64,000 nucleotides of DNA from Setomelanomma holmii (taxonomy: Eukaryota; Ascomycota; Dothideomycetes; Pleosporales; Phaeosphaeriaceae): positions 186,001-250,000 of the forward strand of contig ML978159.1 of assembly GCA_010015745.1 (NCBI GenBank), in the 5' to 3' direction. Position numbers and translations under genes: made by a program. The first letter of the stretch is position 1; each line of letters begins with the position of its first letter. Of the stretch, positions 43,819-52,919 are shown one piece after another. The notes under the pieces are model-generated. The model had not been told where the DNA came from. It did not search any database and saw only the letters and a program-made list of their open reading frames with translations.

Positions 43819-45170
43819 CTAGTCAGAAAAACACGTCTTGAGACCTACAAAGCTCCGCTCGCCATTCTTGGACACCACAAGATGGCCCTCGTATCTCTAT
43901 CGCTCAGGATCATCGACGGCGTCCTCAATCGCATGGACCGTACGATCGCTCGGCTCCTCGACGCAGTCCGAATTGAATGTGAAGAATCTCGTACTGTATA
44001 CTACCTCGTCCACAATGTCTGCCCAATATCCAGAATGGAGAGTGCAGTTCCGATATGTCAGGGATACCAAGGTATACCTGTGTCGGCTCATGAAATCCAG
44101 GACATCTTGTGCGTCTGCGTAGAACCCTTCTAGGCTTAAGCTTCGTAACTTTGGCCAAGTGTTTCGAAGACCCTAGCGTCTATGCATCGACCGCTCAAGT
44201 TGCAAATCAAATGCTGACGGGAACTCAAAGGCTTCATCCCGCGCTGTGATGTGCAAAGCAAGATGCCGCAGGCCATCGGCGACAGTGAGCAGATGCCTCA
44301 GGCTGGCGAGTCTCTGCTGTCCAACATCATCGTTCGTCCAGGGCGTGGTGTCGTTCATATGTGAGTAGATCTGTATGTTCAAGATGCATGTTTCCAGGTT
44401 TTGAAACAAGTGTTTTGCTGCTTGCAGATCCTCGTGTTCGGGAAGGTCGAGAATTGCGGAAGTGAACGGATCGCCTGGTGTTGTCGCATCGAATGCTTCT
44501 GCGCGCAGCTCGCGGATGCCCGTGTATTGCGCCAAAAAGATGGCTCCAATCAGCTGGCGGAAAGGATGTTCTAAAGGATAGTGATATGGTTCGAATCGAG
44601 TAGCTCCATACCTGCGAGCGCCTCGCGGCACGAGATCGCGAATCACCCCAACTTCAAAGGGTATGTGGTGTTGATGAGGCGAGTAAACGATTGAGGAAAC
44701 ATTTGACGCCCAATCCAGAGCTCTGGCAAAGAGTTTGCAGTAACACTCCACTAGCCTTCATATCCTCTTGCTCATTGAACAGTTCTTGGTACCGCTTCCA
44801 TCTTGGCTTGTTAGCTTGTGCTCGCGGTTGTGTTCGATCGCACCCACCTTTTTCGCTTTCCCCAGAATGAACCCACTCGCAACTCGTCGTACTGATCGTT
44901 CTCCTGTTCGTAGCCCGGCTGGCTCTGAGCAAGATCATGTCTGTACAACGAGCCGTCAAAGACAATTTCCTTAACGTATGTCTGAAGCACGGAGTGCAAC
45001 GAGATGTTCTGGAAAGCACCAAGCGCCTTGTAGCGCGCGCAAGCAACTACGCTACGAAATAAGGCTGGCTACAGTTTCCGAGACACGGCTCGCGCAGCCT
45101 TGAGGTCAGAGTTGTCACGATAGTGTAGTATCTCCATTTGCAGCTCAGCAGGGAGTAGATCGAGCCTCAT
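43819..45170 (-). pseudogene. F-box protein, interrupted by stops and a frameshift
   Basis: Starts with an F-box (MRLDLLPAELQMEILHY then DLKAARAVSRKL), the Skp1-binding domain of SCF ubiquitin ligases. It continues as the leucine-rich middle common in fungal F-box proteins: VLQTYVKEIVFDGSLY, LFNEQEDMKASGVLL, ALDWASNVSSIVYS, TWPKLRSLSLEGFY and TLVSLTYRNCTLHSGYW. A 40-bp intron after GKRKRW is assumed. Lesions: TAG at 45069-45071 just after the F-box, TAG at 44173-44175, TAG at 43897-43899, and a frame change near 44730 between GVLLQTL and ALDWAS. All three stops are TAG. The frame otherwise runs to a last stop at 43819. It lies at the edge between the accessory and the housekeeping part. Confidence 0.72.
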
Positions 45171-45440
45171 TGTGAGTTCAGCAATTAGCTGTGTGTATGC
45201 AGATGATGGCGGCGATCTGGTGGGGTGAGGGAGTCGTTGTTTGCTTGAGTGTGGGGAAGGCTAGGCTACAGGAAAGGAGAGGTGGAGGGTTCACCAATGA
45301 GCTAAGAGCACAGCTTCTGCAGCTGCTCTCACTTACCATAGCACCAGCATCTACGTTTACCGTAACGATGGATTGATTAGTCATCGCTATTTGGTCTCAT
45401 GGCCATACAGACTATGGTAGCGTATCATCGAGCCCAGAAG

Positions 45441-46568
45441 TTATTTATCATTTCTGTACTTGCTCAGTGCCGCCATGACTCCATCGCTCAAGGGCTCATC
45501 TGCTTGCTTTCTCTTTGCTGGCTTGGGTGCGGCACTGTTGACCCCGTTGTTCAGGTTGCCAGGACTCATCAACTCTGCTTCGCGCATTGCCTCTTCATCT
45601 TCAGCCATTTGGTTGCTGTTCAGGTCTTCCGCGGGACGATGATCAGGTCGCTTGTCCGCATCAGATGTGGCAGGCGCAGTCAGTGCCGCCTTCTCCATTT
45701 CCACAGCGAGCGGTATCGCCTGATCCACTCTTTCACGTGCTATGGTGTCGCTTTCGCCCTCGGCCATGGAGATGTCTCTCGACATGGTTGCTCGGGAGTC
45801 GTCACGGCTCAGTCCCCTTCTAGCTGCCTTTTGGACCCTGAATGGTTCTCGAACCGCATTGCACCATCGCTGCACCTTCTTCTCACCCCAGCCTGCAATC
45901 AAGCCAATCTCCTCAGGACCAGCATTGACAGCCGTACGAATACTGCCAAAGTTTGAGACCAAGCCGACTGCATCAGTCTTGTTTATGCTGCGCGGCACAG
46001 TGATGAACTCAACCATGCTCTCAGAGTAGCTCGAGGACTGCTGCGCGCGGATGCTCGTTGGCGCGGCGTTCTCGAACGTCTTGAACAATTCCAAGTAGCG
46101 ACCCGCCTCCTGCGCGCTCCAGCACAGCATGACCGTGACGTTATTGACGAGTGACGTCTTGGAGAGCTCCTTGAGCGGCTCCTCGTGATTCTCTATATCG
46201 ACCATAGTGAGCAAGATGCGCAGGCTGTATTGCCCCTTCAGGTCGCGAATGCGGTTGTAGATGTACTCAGGATGCAGGCGGTGGTACTTGAGCGACAGGA
46301 ACAGCGCGCAGGTGGTCGCACCGACGACATAGTCGGCAGGGATGTCTGAGTATTCCCAGGCGGTGCTCTTGATGGCATTTAAAATGGGATTGCCCTTCTG
46401 GCGGGGCGAAACAAGGATGGAGCTTGGGCCTGAGCGCGAGGGCAGGGCTTGAGGTTTCGGCTGCTGAACGGGAACCTTGGGCGCGGGTGCAGCTGCAGGC
46501 GCCGATGTCTGCGCTGCATGGGCGGGCGCAGTCCGGGCAGGATTGCCAGCGCGCGCGCTGTTATCCAT
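45441..46568 (-). CDS. rad10: DNA repair endonuclease subunit Rad10/ERCC1 (Swi10)
   Basis: Single exon, 375 aa. Non-catalytic partner of Rad1/XPF in the structure-specific nuclease that makes the 5' incision in nucleotide excision repair and acts in crosslink repair and single-strand annealing; nuclear. The central nuclease-like domain is clear: ILVSPRQKGNPILNAIKSTA, YVVGATTCALFLSLKYHRLH and PEYIYNRI at residues 50-110. A tandem helix-hairpin-helix follows (about 195-245), with the second hairpin GLIAGWGEKKVQRWCNAV. The N-terminal 45 residues are Ala/Pro-rich, and the last 130 a disordered extension as usual in filamentous fungi. The ATG at 46568 is used; the codon at 46577 is GTG. Transcribed divergently from Med19. 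Confidence 0.93.
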   Translation of the reverse strand: MDNSARAGNPARTAPAHAAQTSAPAAAPAPKVPVQQPKPQALPSRSGPSSILVSPRQKGNPILNAIKSTAWEYSDIPADYVVGATTCALFLSLKYHRLHPEYIYNRIRDLKGQYSLRILLTMVDIENHEEPLKELSKTSLVNNVTVMLCWSAQEAGRYLELFKTFENAAPTSIRAQQSSSYSESMVEFITVPRSINKTDAVGLVSNFGSIRTAVNAGPEEIGLIAGWGEKKVQRWCNAVREPFRVQKAARRGLSRDDSRATMSRDISMAEGESDTIARERVDQAIPLAVEMEKAALTAPATSDADKRPDHRPAEDLNSNQMAEDEEAMREAELMSPGNLNNGVNSAAPKPAKRKQADEPLSDGVMAALSKYRNDK

Positions 46569-47018
46569 ACTGGCCACAGGACGGTGTCGCAGGCATTGGG
46601 CGGCGTGCGGACGTGGTTATTTGGTAGCAGAGCAGCAGGCGAGGCGCGTCGGTCACAACGTGCCTGTCTAATAAAAGCGCCGGTTTGAGATCCGGGCCCG
46701 TCATCACATGACCGCAGCCCTGGAAACAACGCTTCGTCCATACGACAACCCTTCACCACATCACCAGCCCTCTCCACCGCCCCGCGCACCCGCACACGCC
46801 CGCCCCAGCACCACTTTCTCACGTATCTGGCATCTTAGCGCACGCTCGTCGCCGTCGCATGCGCATCGCCTAGAGGGCCGCCCACCTTTGCAGCCGCGGT
46901 CGACCCGCGCGGAACCCGCCAAGCGCCTCATTACGAGCTCTTCCCACCACCGTCTACGGCTCACCGCAAGCTCTCGAGCTCTCGCCTGCCCTTTGCATTG
47001 CCTGGAAGTGCAGTATCT
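46569..47018. promoter_or_regulatory. Shared upstream region of rad10 (-) and med19 (+)
   Basis: 450 bp between two divergent start codons; GC-rich on the left, with C/T- and CCAC-rich tracts at 46745-46830. It must contain both promoters; no specific element is identified. Confidence 0.5.
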
Positions 47019-48221
47019 ATGTCGGAGCACACAGCCAAACGCCAACGACTGGACTCGACTGGACGCTTCTCACCGGCTTCTCCGCCATTTGACGTCGTCG
47101 CTAAGGCGAGCGGCCACACAAAGACGCTCACACACCCTCGCACGCCCACTTCACCGCCGCACTCTTCGATGAGTTCGTCGGCCAATGGAGGCCCTGCCAT
47201 GAACAACACCCGCGCGCACTCGGAAAAGAGCCCGCCCGCCTCCACCGCCATATCGCAATCTCTCTCACAATCGGTGAGCTCGGCATCGAATCCACATCCA
47301 TTCCCAACCCCTGCGAGCACCACAGGAGTCTTTAGTTCTGCAACAATCGATAGCGACGGTGATGCGATGATGGAGGACGGCGCCGAGAACGATGGGGCAC
47401 GATCAGCTGATTACAGACTAACCAACCACAATCGGTTGGCACGACTGGAGTTCTCAGAAAGAGGCGGAATGAAGGCCGCTGAGGGTGTCAGCGGAGACCA
47501 GCTGTTCAAGGTTGCCGAATCGCGGTGTGAGGTCTCGAGACCGCATGGCTCGCAAAACCTGTTCAAGCTGTACGGTCTAGAGTCACTCGCAAGATCGGTC
47601 GCGCGGACAGATCCAGTAACAGGGGAGAAGATCAACAAGTTGCGCAAATCGTATGAAGGACATATCAAGGCGATGCAGATTGCAGGCAAGCCCAAGGCGC
47701 AGAAGATGGAGGGTGTGTTCAGCATACCAGCCAGCTATCCTGAGGACTACTATCACTCAACAATGGTGCAAGGGAAAGAAATTGAGAAGGCTTTGACCCC
47801 TGACGGGACGGCATTAACAGCACAACTTGGCGACATATTAGACCTTGCGTTCACTGGCATGGCTCCAGGACCCCTACCAACAGCAGACGCCACCAGATAC
47901 AGGACATACATCGGTACCGACGACATGATAAAAGCGAAGCCACAAGACGGACCTCCACAACGCCCCACACCACACGCATCAAATGCGCCCACCCCAGGGA
48001 ACCCCGCGGCAGGCAGAGGCGTATCGAGACCAGAAAGATCCGGGTCGAAAAGACATTACACAGACGCTGCATTCCAAGGCTACGGCGAGGGCTACAACGA
48101 CGACTTCGGCGCAGATTCCACTGGAGGAGAAGACAATGCACAAGGCAACATGGCCAAGAGGCGGAAACTGCAATTCGAGCGGCCACCTCATTCAGTCGAA
48201 GTTGGCGGAGCACGGCGGTAG
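47019..48221 (+). CDS. rox3: Mediator complex subunit 19 (Rox3)
   Basis: Single exon, 400 aa. Subunit of the head module of Mediator, which links gene-specific activators to RNA polymerase II; nuclear. The Rox3/Med19 core lies at residues 130-260: LFKLYGLESLARSVARTDPV, TGEKINKLRKSYEGHIK, then GKPK and MEGVFSIP, the conserved basic patch and its downstream helix. The Ser/Pro-rich N-terminus and the Gly/Arg/Lys-rich C-terminus (KRRKLQFERPP) are disordered, as in orthologues. The ATG at 47019 is preferred over an in-frame TTG at 46998. Confidence 0.92.
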   Translation: MSEHTAKRQRLDSTGRFSPASPPFDVVAKASGHTKTLTHPRTPTSPPHSSMSSSANGGPAMNNTRAHSEKSPPASTAISQSLSQSVSSASNPHPFPTPASTTGVFSSATIDSDGDAMMEDGAENDGARSADYRLTNHNRLARLEFSERGGMKAAEGVSGDQLFKVAESRCEVSRPHGSQNLFKLYGLESLARSVARTDPVTGEKINKLRKSYEGHIKAMQIAGKPKAQKMEGVFSIPASYPEDYYHSTMVQGKEIEKALTPDGTALTAQLGDILDLAFTGMAPGPLPTADATRYRTYIGTDDMIKAKPQDGPPQRPTPHASNAPTPGNPAAGRGVSRPERSGSKRHYTDAAFQGYGEGYNDDFGADSTGGEDNAQGNMAKRRKLQFERPPHSVEVGGARR

Positions 48222-48772
48222 CCTCGTCGAGACACGAAACGACCAGAACGATAGACATTCGCGATCGATGTTCATACCAGGAGTTTACACGGAAAATGGG
48301 CAACGGTGGTGTGGGGCCGTCAACGCCTTACACATTACACATCAGATTTGGAGCCGGCATAATGCGGAGCGGGCAGTGACGACTAACCTCTTTTTATTCA
48401 TTACTATACTTACACTGGGACGTAACCGGAGTCTGGTTAATTGCGCTTTCGGCAATCTGCTATTCGGATGTTGTGGGCCCTCTTTTCAACGGGCTCAAGA
48501 AGTACAGCGATGATGGGAAGCTTTCTTGCGCGCGTTGTGCATAACTTCGGGCAGAACTGGAATTTTCAGAGCCTTATGATACCCTTTTAGGATCTTCCCT
48601 GTGGAGAGATGTTAAAATCAAAATGAATCGAATCGTCAAACAGTTACATGTACTTTTCTGGGTCTGATGCTGCTAAGTGATGGATCCATACACTTTTGCT
48701 ACAATGGCTTCGACAACTACGCGAGCCTTTACACGCCCGATGACGTTGAGTAGAGATTCCGTGTATGTTAGT
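48222..48772. other. Convergent 3' spacer
   Basis: Between the 3' ends of rox3 (+) and the prolyl-tRNA synthetase gene (-). No gene seen; contains a T-rich tract at 48390-48410 and A-rich bases at 48612-48625 that could serve 3'-end formation. Confidence 0.4.
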
Positions 48773-50607
48773 CTACAATTGCTTCAACAAGCCAAGCACT
48801 TCTCGTCTGACTTGGTCTACACCAACACTTCTCCTCACTCCAAGTCTCCGACACTGCACCTCAACCTCCCTCTTCGCTTCCCATCCTCGTCCCAGCACCA
48901 CAACAACAGGATACCCGATCATATCCGCATCTTTCAGTTTCCAACCTAGACTCTTGAGTCGATCGTCTAGCACGACATCCACGTCTTCCTTCTCCCCGCG
49001 TAGAACATCATAAATTCCAACCTCATCCGCCTCACTAACCTGCGGCGTTGTAAGAACGATAGCCTCCCACGGTGCCACCACGCGCGGCCAATTCAGCCCC
49101 TTGCTATCAGCCAGCAGCGACGCGATCGCGCCAATCAATCTCGATACGCCGATGCCGTGACACCCCATTTGCATGAACGCGCGTGTCTTGCCGTCTGGGA
49201 GCGCGACGAGGGCGTTCAAAGGCTCGGAGTAGCGCGTGCCGAGGTGGAATGTATGTCCGACTTCGATGGCGCGTTGGACGTTTACGTTTCCGGCAGAGCA
49301 TTTTGGGCAGGAGGAGCCGGGGATGGTGATTGTTAGGTCGTGACCTGTGTGATTGGAGGAAAGGGCGCGGTCGAGGATGGTGTGGTGTTGTGTTGTTTCG
49401 GCAAGGAAGGAACTGAGGGTGGACGATTCGACGCCGGTGTCGACTTCGCTATCGTCTGGGAGGGACTTTTTGAGGGCGTGTAGGTTGAGGTAGCGTGTTG
49501 CTGTGGACCAGGTAGAAGTATCGGTGGGTGACCAGGTAGTTGGTTTGGGGATGGTGATTGTATATGCTGTTTTGCGGTCTGGACTTATGCCTGGGAAGCT
49601 GACGGTTTCTGGCTTTTCAGGAAGTTCGGGCGTCTTCTTCTCCACAAGTTCTTCGTTCGCGACGTATGTGCATGAATCGCAGGACCAGACGTTGTCTTCG
49701 CCTTTCGGTGAGACGAAGTGATACTCATGGCTGAGCTTGCCGCCCATGTTTCCGGAATCGGCGTCGGCGACAATATAGGGCAACTTGAGTTCGTCAAAGA
49801 GGTTGTTGTAGGCTTGCCTCACCGCCGCATATGTCTCTAATGCTGCTTCGGAGGTAGAGTCGAATGTATAAAGATCCTTCATCATGAACTCTTTTGCTCG
49901 CAGCAGGCCTTGCCGTGGTCGTCGCTCATCTCGATACTTTCTCCCGGTTTGATATAGTCGCAATGGGGTATCTTTGTATGAATGTACCATACTTGCTACT
50001 AGGGCTGTGATTTCTTCCTCATGTGTTGGTGACAACAGAAAGCCTGACTCTCTCCGGTCTTCTATCCTGAATAGTTCGGAGTTCGAGGAGTAGCGACCTG
50101 ACTGCCGCCATAGTGCTTCCGTGGTTATGGAGGAAAGAGATGCCTTTGAAGCGCCAATTGAGGACATGTGCTTCTCTATAAGAGCCTCGAGTTTGTTTTG
50201 AACCCGCAGTCCAAGGGGCAAAAGATGAAAAACTCCGGAGTGTGCCTGTCATGTGATGAGTCGAGCTTTGTGGGATGTTGTAGGCTGCATCACCTGTCGA
50301 AGGAAGCCACTTCTTATTAGAAGGGCGTGGGACTCATCTGGAGTCATGTGAGCCTTACATATTGTGGAAAACTTCCTGCACTAACCTTGATCTCCATCTT
50401 GAGGTGTCAAGCCACCAGTGGGTGCCCAAAACTTGGACAGGCGATGTCTTGAGTCTATCTGGTACTGTCAGTTTTTCTGTTGCTAGCATCAAGTATGTCG
50501 TTGTCTCAGCTCACTGCTAGATATCTAACATATCTGAAGCTCTGAACTTGCAACCTTCGGCCAAGTGCGCATGATCGATGGGCGCCTCGCCATATCGATG
50601 CCGTCAT
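48773..50607 (-). CDS. Mitochondrial prolyl-tRNA synthetase (bacterial type, class II)
   Basis: Charges tRNA-Pro for mitochondrial translation. Four exons, 50607-50515, 50458-50386, 50337-50294 and 50245-48773, introns 56, 48 and 48 bp; 560 aa. Exon 1 gives an Arg-rich, acid-free presequence (MTASIWRGAHRSCALGRRLQ). The next exons hold the conserved entry RLSKFWAPTGG, then HALLIRSGFLRQAHSGVFHL and LPLGLRVQ (motif 1 region). Further on are TEALWRQSGR, SPTHEEEIT, motif 2 as YRDERRPRQGLLRAKEFMMK, a zinc-ribbon-like C-x2-C pair (CDSC and CPKC), and motif 3 GCHGIGVSRLIGA; the C-terminal anticodon-binding domain follows. The large insertion domain of bacterial enzymes appears reduced. Divergent from uL10m. 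Confidence 0.93.
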
Positions 50608-50855
50608 GGAGCGCACAGTTCTATACAAAAGCTTAGCCGTCGGAGAGTAGAAAAGAGAAGAGCACAGCTTTTGAATATATTAGAGTTGCGGTCTTCATGA
50701 ACCTTGAGCACGGGCCTTCTGAACTTCGAGAAGTGGACCAAAAGTTTCTAGACACAACCACATCACCCAGTTGCACCCCAATCACACTTCACGTACGTTA
50801 TTATTCGCTCAGATCATGGCGCTATGCTCCTGTGAATGCTAATCAGCAGCCAGAA
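50608..50855. promoter_or_regulatory. Bidirectional promoter of two mitochondrial translation genes
   Basis: Only 248 bp separate the start codons of the prolyl-tRNA synthetase (-) and uL10m (+), so the two presumably share control sequences. No specific binding site is claimed. Confidence 0.6.
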
Positions 50856-51836
50856 ATGCCTCCTCGGATACGCGTACGACCACGCGCGCTCTGCATGCGC
50901 TGCACACATGCTTCCACCCCCATCTCAACACAGACTGCAAGCTATGCATCTATAGCCACCGCCTCAGCAACAGTCCCAGCACCTGAAGCACACCAGTCAT
51001 TTCGCGCGACGGCGCCAATTCGACTATACCCGCCCACACAACCACCCTCACACAAGCCGCCGGAGGTCCGCAAGACCCAGCTACATCGACAGTACCAATC
51101 ACTACTGAGGTCATCTCCCCTCATTTTAATCTTCCAACACAACAATGTTAAGGCGGTGGAATTGATGAGTATAAGGAGAGAGCTGGCCGTGGCATTACGA
51201 AAGGTAGATGCCGAGAGGATAAAGAATGGGCAAGACCCATTGGCCGATGAGATCAGGCTACAGATTATTCAAACCAACATCTTCGCAAGCGCATTGCGAG
51301 TGGTCGAGTTCTTCAACCCAGAGGAGCATATAACAGAACAACCAGAGCAACAGATCCTCACACATGGTCTCTCACGGCGCGCACACGAGATTGCGAACAA
51401 CAGGAAGCTGAAGCTCGAGCTCGAACCAATCCTCTCAGGACCACTTGCCGTCGTAGCGTTCCCCTCTGTCGCCCCGCAATACCTCAAAGCCGTAATGTCT
51501 ATCCTATCGCCCTCAAAAGGTGACTTCCCGGCACCAACCCGACGCGCGAACCCAGACTACTACGAGCCTGCCGTACAACAGGGTCTGCAGAAACTCATGC
51601 TGCTGGGTGCAAGAGTAGAGGGCAAGGTGTTCGATGTTGGAGGTACAAAGTGGGTCGGTGGTATTGATGGCGGCATCGATGGGCTGCGGGCACAGCTCGT
51701 ACATATGCTGCAAGGTGTTGGTGGCAGTCTCACAAGTGCGCTTGAAGGCGCGAGCAAGAGTCTATACTTCACTGTGGAGGTTCGGAGATTGGATATGGAA
51801 GAGAAAGAGAAGGGCTCCGAGGAGAAGAAAGACTAA
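50856..51836 (+). CDS. Mitochondrial large-subunit ribosomal protein uL10m (MrpL11 type)
   Basis: Single exon, 326 aa, from the ATG at 50856; the frame extends upstream but only to another ATG at 50697 with a non-family segment. It is part of the stalk base of the mitochondrial 54S subunit. An Arg-rich mitochondrial presequence (MPPRIRVRPRALCMRCTHAS) is followed by the uL10 block VRKTQLHRQYQSLLRSSPLI and LIFQHNNVKAVELMSIRREL, then the fungal-mitochondrial middle part and GTKWVGGIDGGIDGLRAQLV near the end. The C-terminus is a Lys/Glu-rich tail. Intact; paired head to head with the prolyl-tRNA synthetase gene. Confidence 0.9.
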   Translation: MPPRIRVRPRALCMRCTHASTPISTQTASYASIATASATVPAPEAHQSFRATAPIRLYPPTQPPSHKPPEVRKTQLHRQYQSLLRSSPLILIFQHNNVKAVELMSIRRELAVALRKVDAERIKNGQDPLADEIRLQIIQTNIFASALRVVEFFNPEEHITEQPEQQILTHGLSRRAHEIANNRKLKLELEPILSGPLAVVAFPSVAPQYLKAVMSILSPSKGDFPAPTRRANPDYYEPAVQQGLQKLMLLGARVEGKVFDVGGTKWVGGIDGGIDGLRAQLVHMLQGVGGSLTSALEGASKSLYFTVEVRRLDMEEKEKGSEEKKD

Positions 51837-52919
51837 TCGATGGACATGTCCCTGCCTGCCAGAAAGCCTTGAGGACCTGCTTTCGTGCCACAAGATGAGT
51901 CGTTTCATATCTCTGTATGCATAGAGGGCGTCTGGCTAGTCAAATCAGGCCTGCGTAGTCTACATCCGTGCATCTCCAAATTACACCTCCGGAGTCCGGC
52001 TACATCCTTTCTACGCATGTGCTTCTTGTGTCACATGGCACGAACTACATCCGGCATGGAAGCAAGAAGGACATTGTCCCTGCAGACCATAAGTATGAGG
52101 GCCATCGCCACACTGACACTGGTCCAGTCAGCATTTTAGCACGAATCTTAGTTTGACCTACATACGCAATACCACACAGTGCCGTCATGCCGTCTCACAT
52201 TATCATCTACTCCCCAGAGGTGGCAAGGATTGAGGTCACATCTCGACGACAGCGCAGTGTGTAGAGTCCTTGCGTAAAGTTCGTGCTCAGAGTCTTCGGT
52301 ATTCTGGCATGAAATTTTAGCTGCTGGCATGCCCCAGGCCTGTTGACTCACCTCGAACAGCTGGACGTCGAGCCAATAGCCACCAATATTGGATAGCTTT
52401 GATGCCATACCTTTACAAGAAAGCTTGATCTCAGGCTTAGACTTGTGGCGATGTTGGGTGTTGGAGGTGTCTCACGAATGCGAGCACATCGCTCCTTCAT
52501 CTCGAGATGTCTGCCTGCCCAACCGTGAGTAAGCGAACCAATGGATAGCCCCACATCTGCCTGCCTTCATTACACCACAAAACTTTGCCAACTTCAACAG
52601 CACGTCACACCGATTTTCGAACTTGAGTCTGATTGACCCTGTGCGAAGGTACTCGCGTTCAGTAACCTCAGTGCCTACAGCTGTCGGGCATTGCGGGTAA
52701 TAATCATGCATCTCGGTCAGGATCCGACACGACCTGGGCGCATGCACGGTGAGCACATGCATGCCGATATGCCACCTTACTTCTTTCAGCTCTCGACCTA
52801 TGAGATGATAAACTTCTCAGCCTCGTAGGAGGAGTTCTGGCAACAATGCGGTCAACTTCAGCCTGGCTAACAAGATACCCCTCTCTTCACAATCGGTCCA
52901 CATATATGGCTTGCTAGCC
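51837..52919. other. Intergenic, no gene seen
   Basis: About 1.1 kb without a credible coding frame on either strand. The right part is the promoter side of the CorA-like gene. Confidence 0.45.

Noticed and set aside
44654..45046. 130-codon minus-strand frame as a separate gene
   Set aside because: It mixes the wrong frame of the F-box exon with a short correct piece; the F-box model explains the region better.
45742..46688. Several plus-strand frames of 60-95 codons over the rad10 gene
   Set aside because: Antisense shadows of a well-supported conserved gene.
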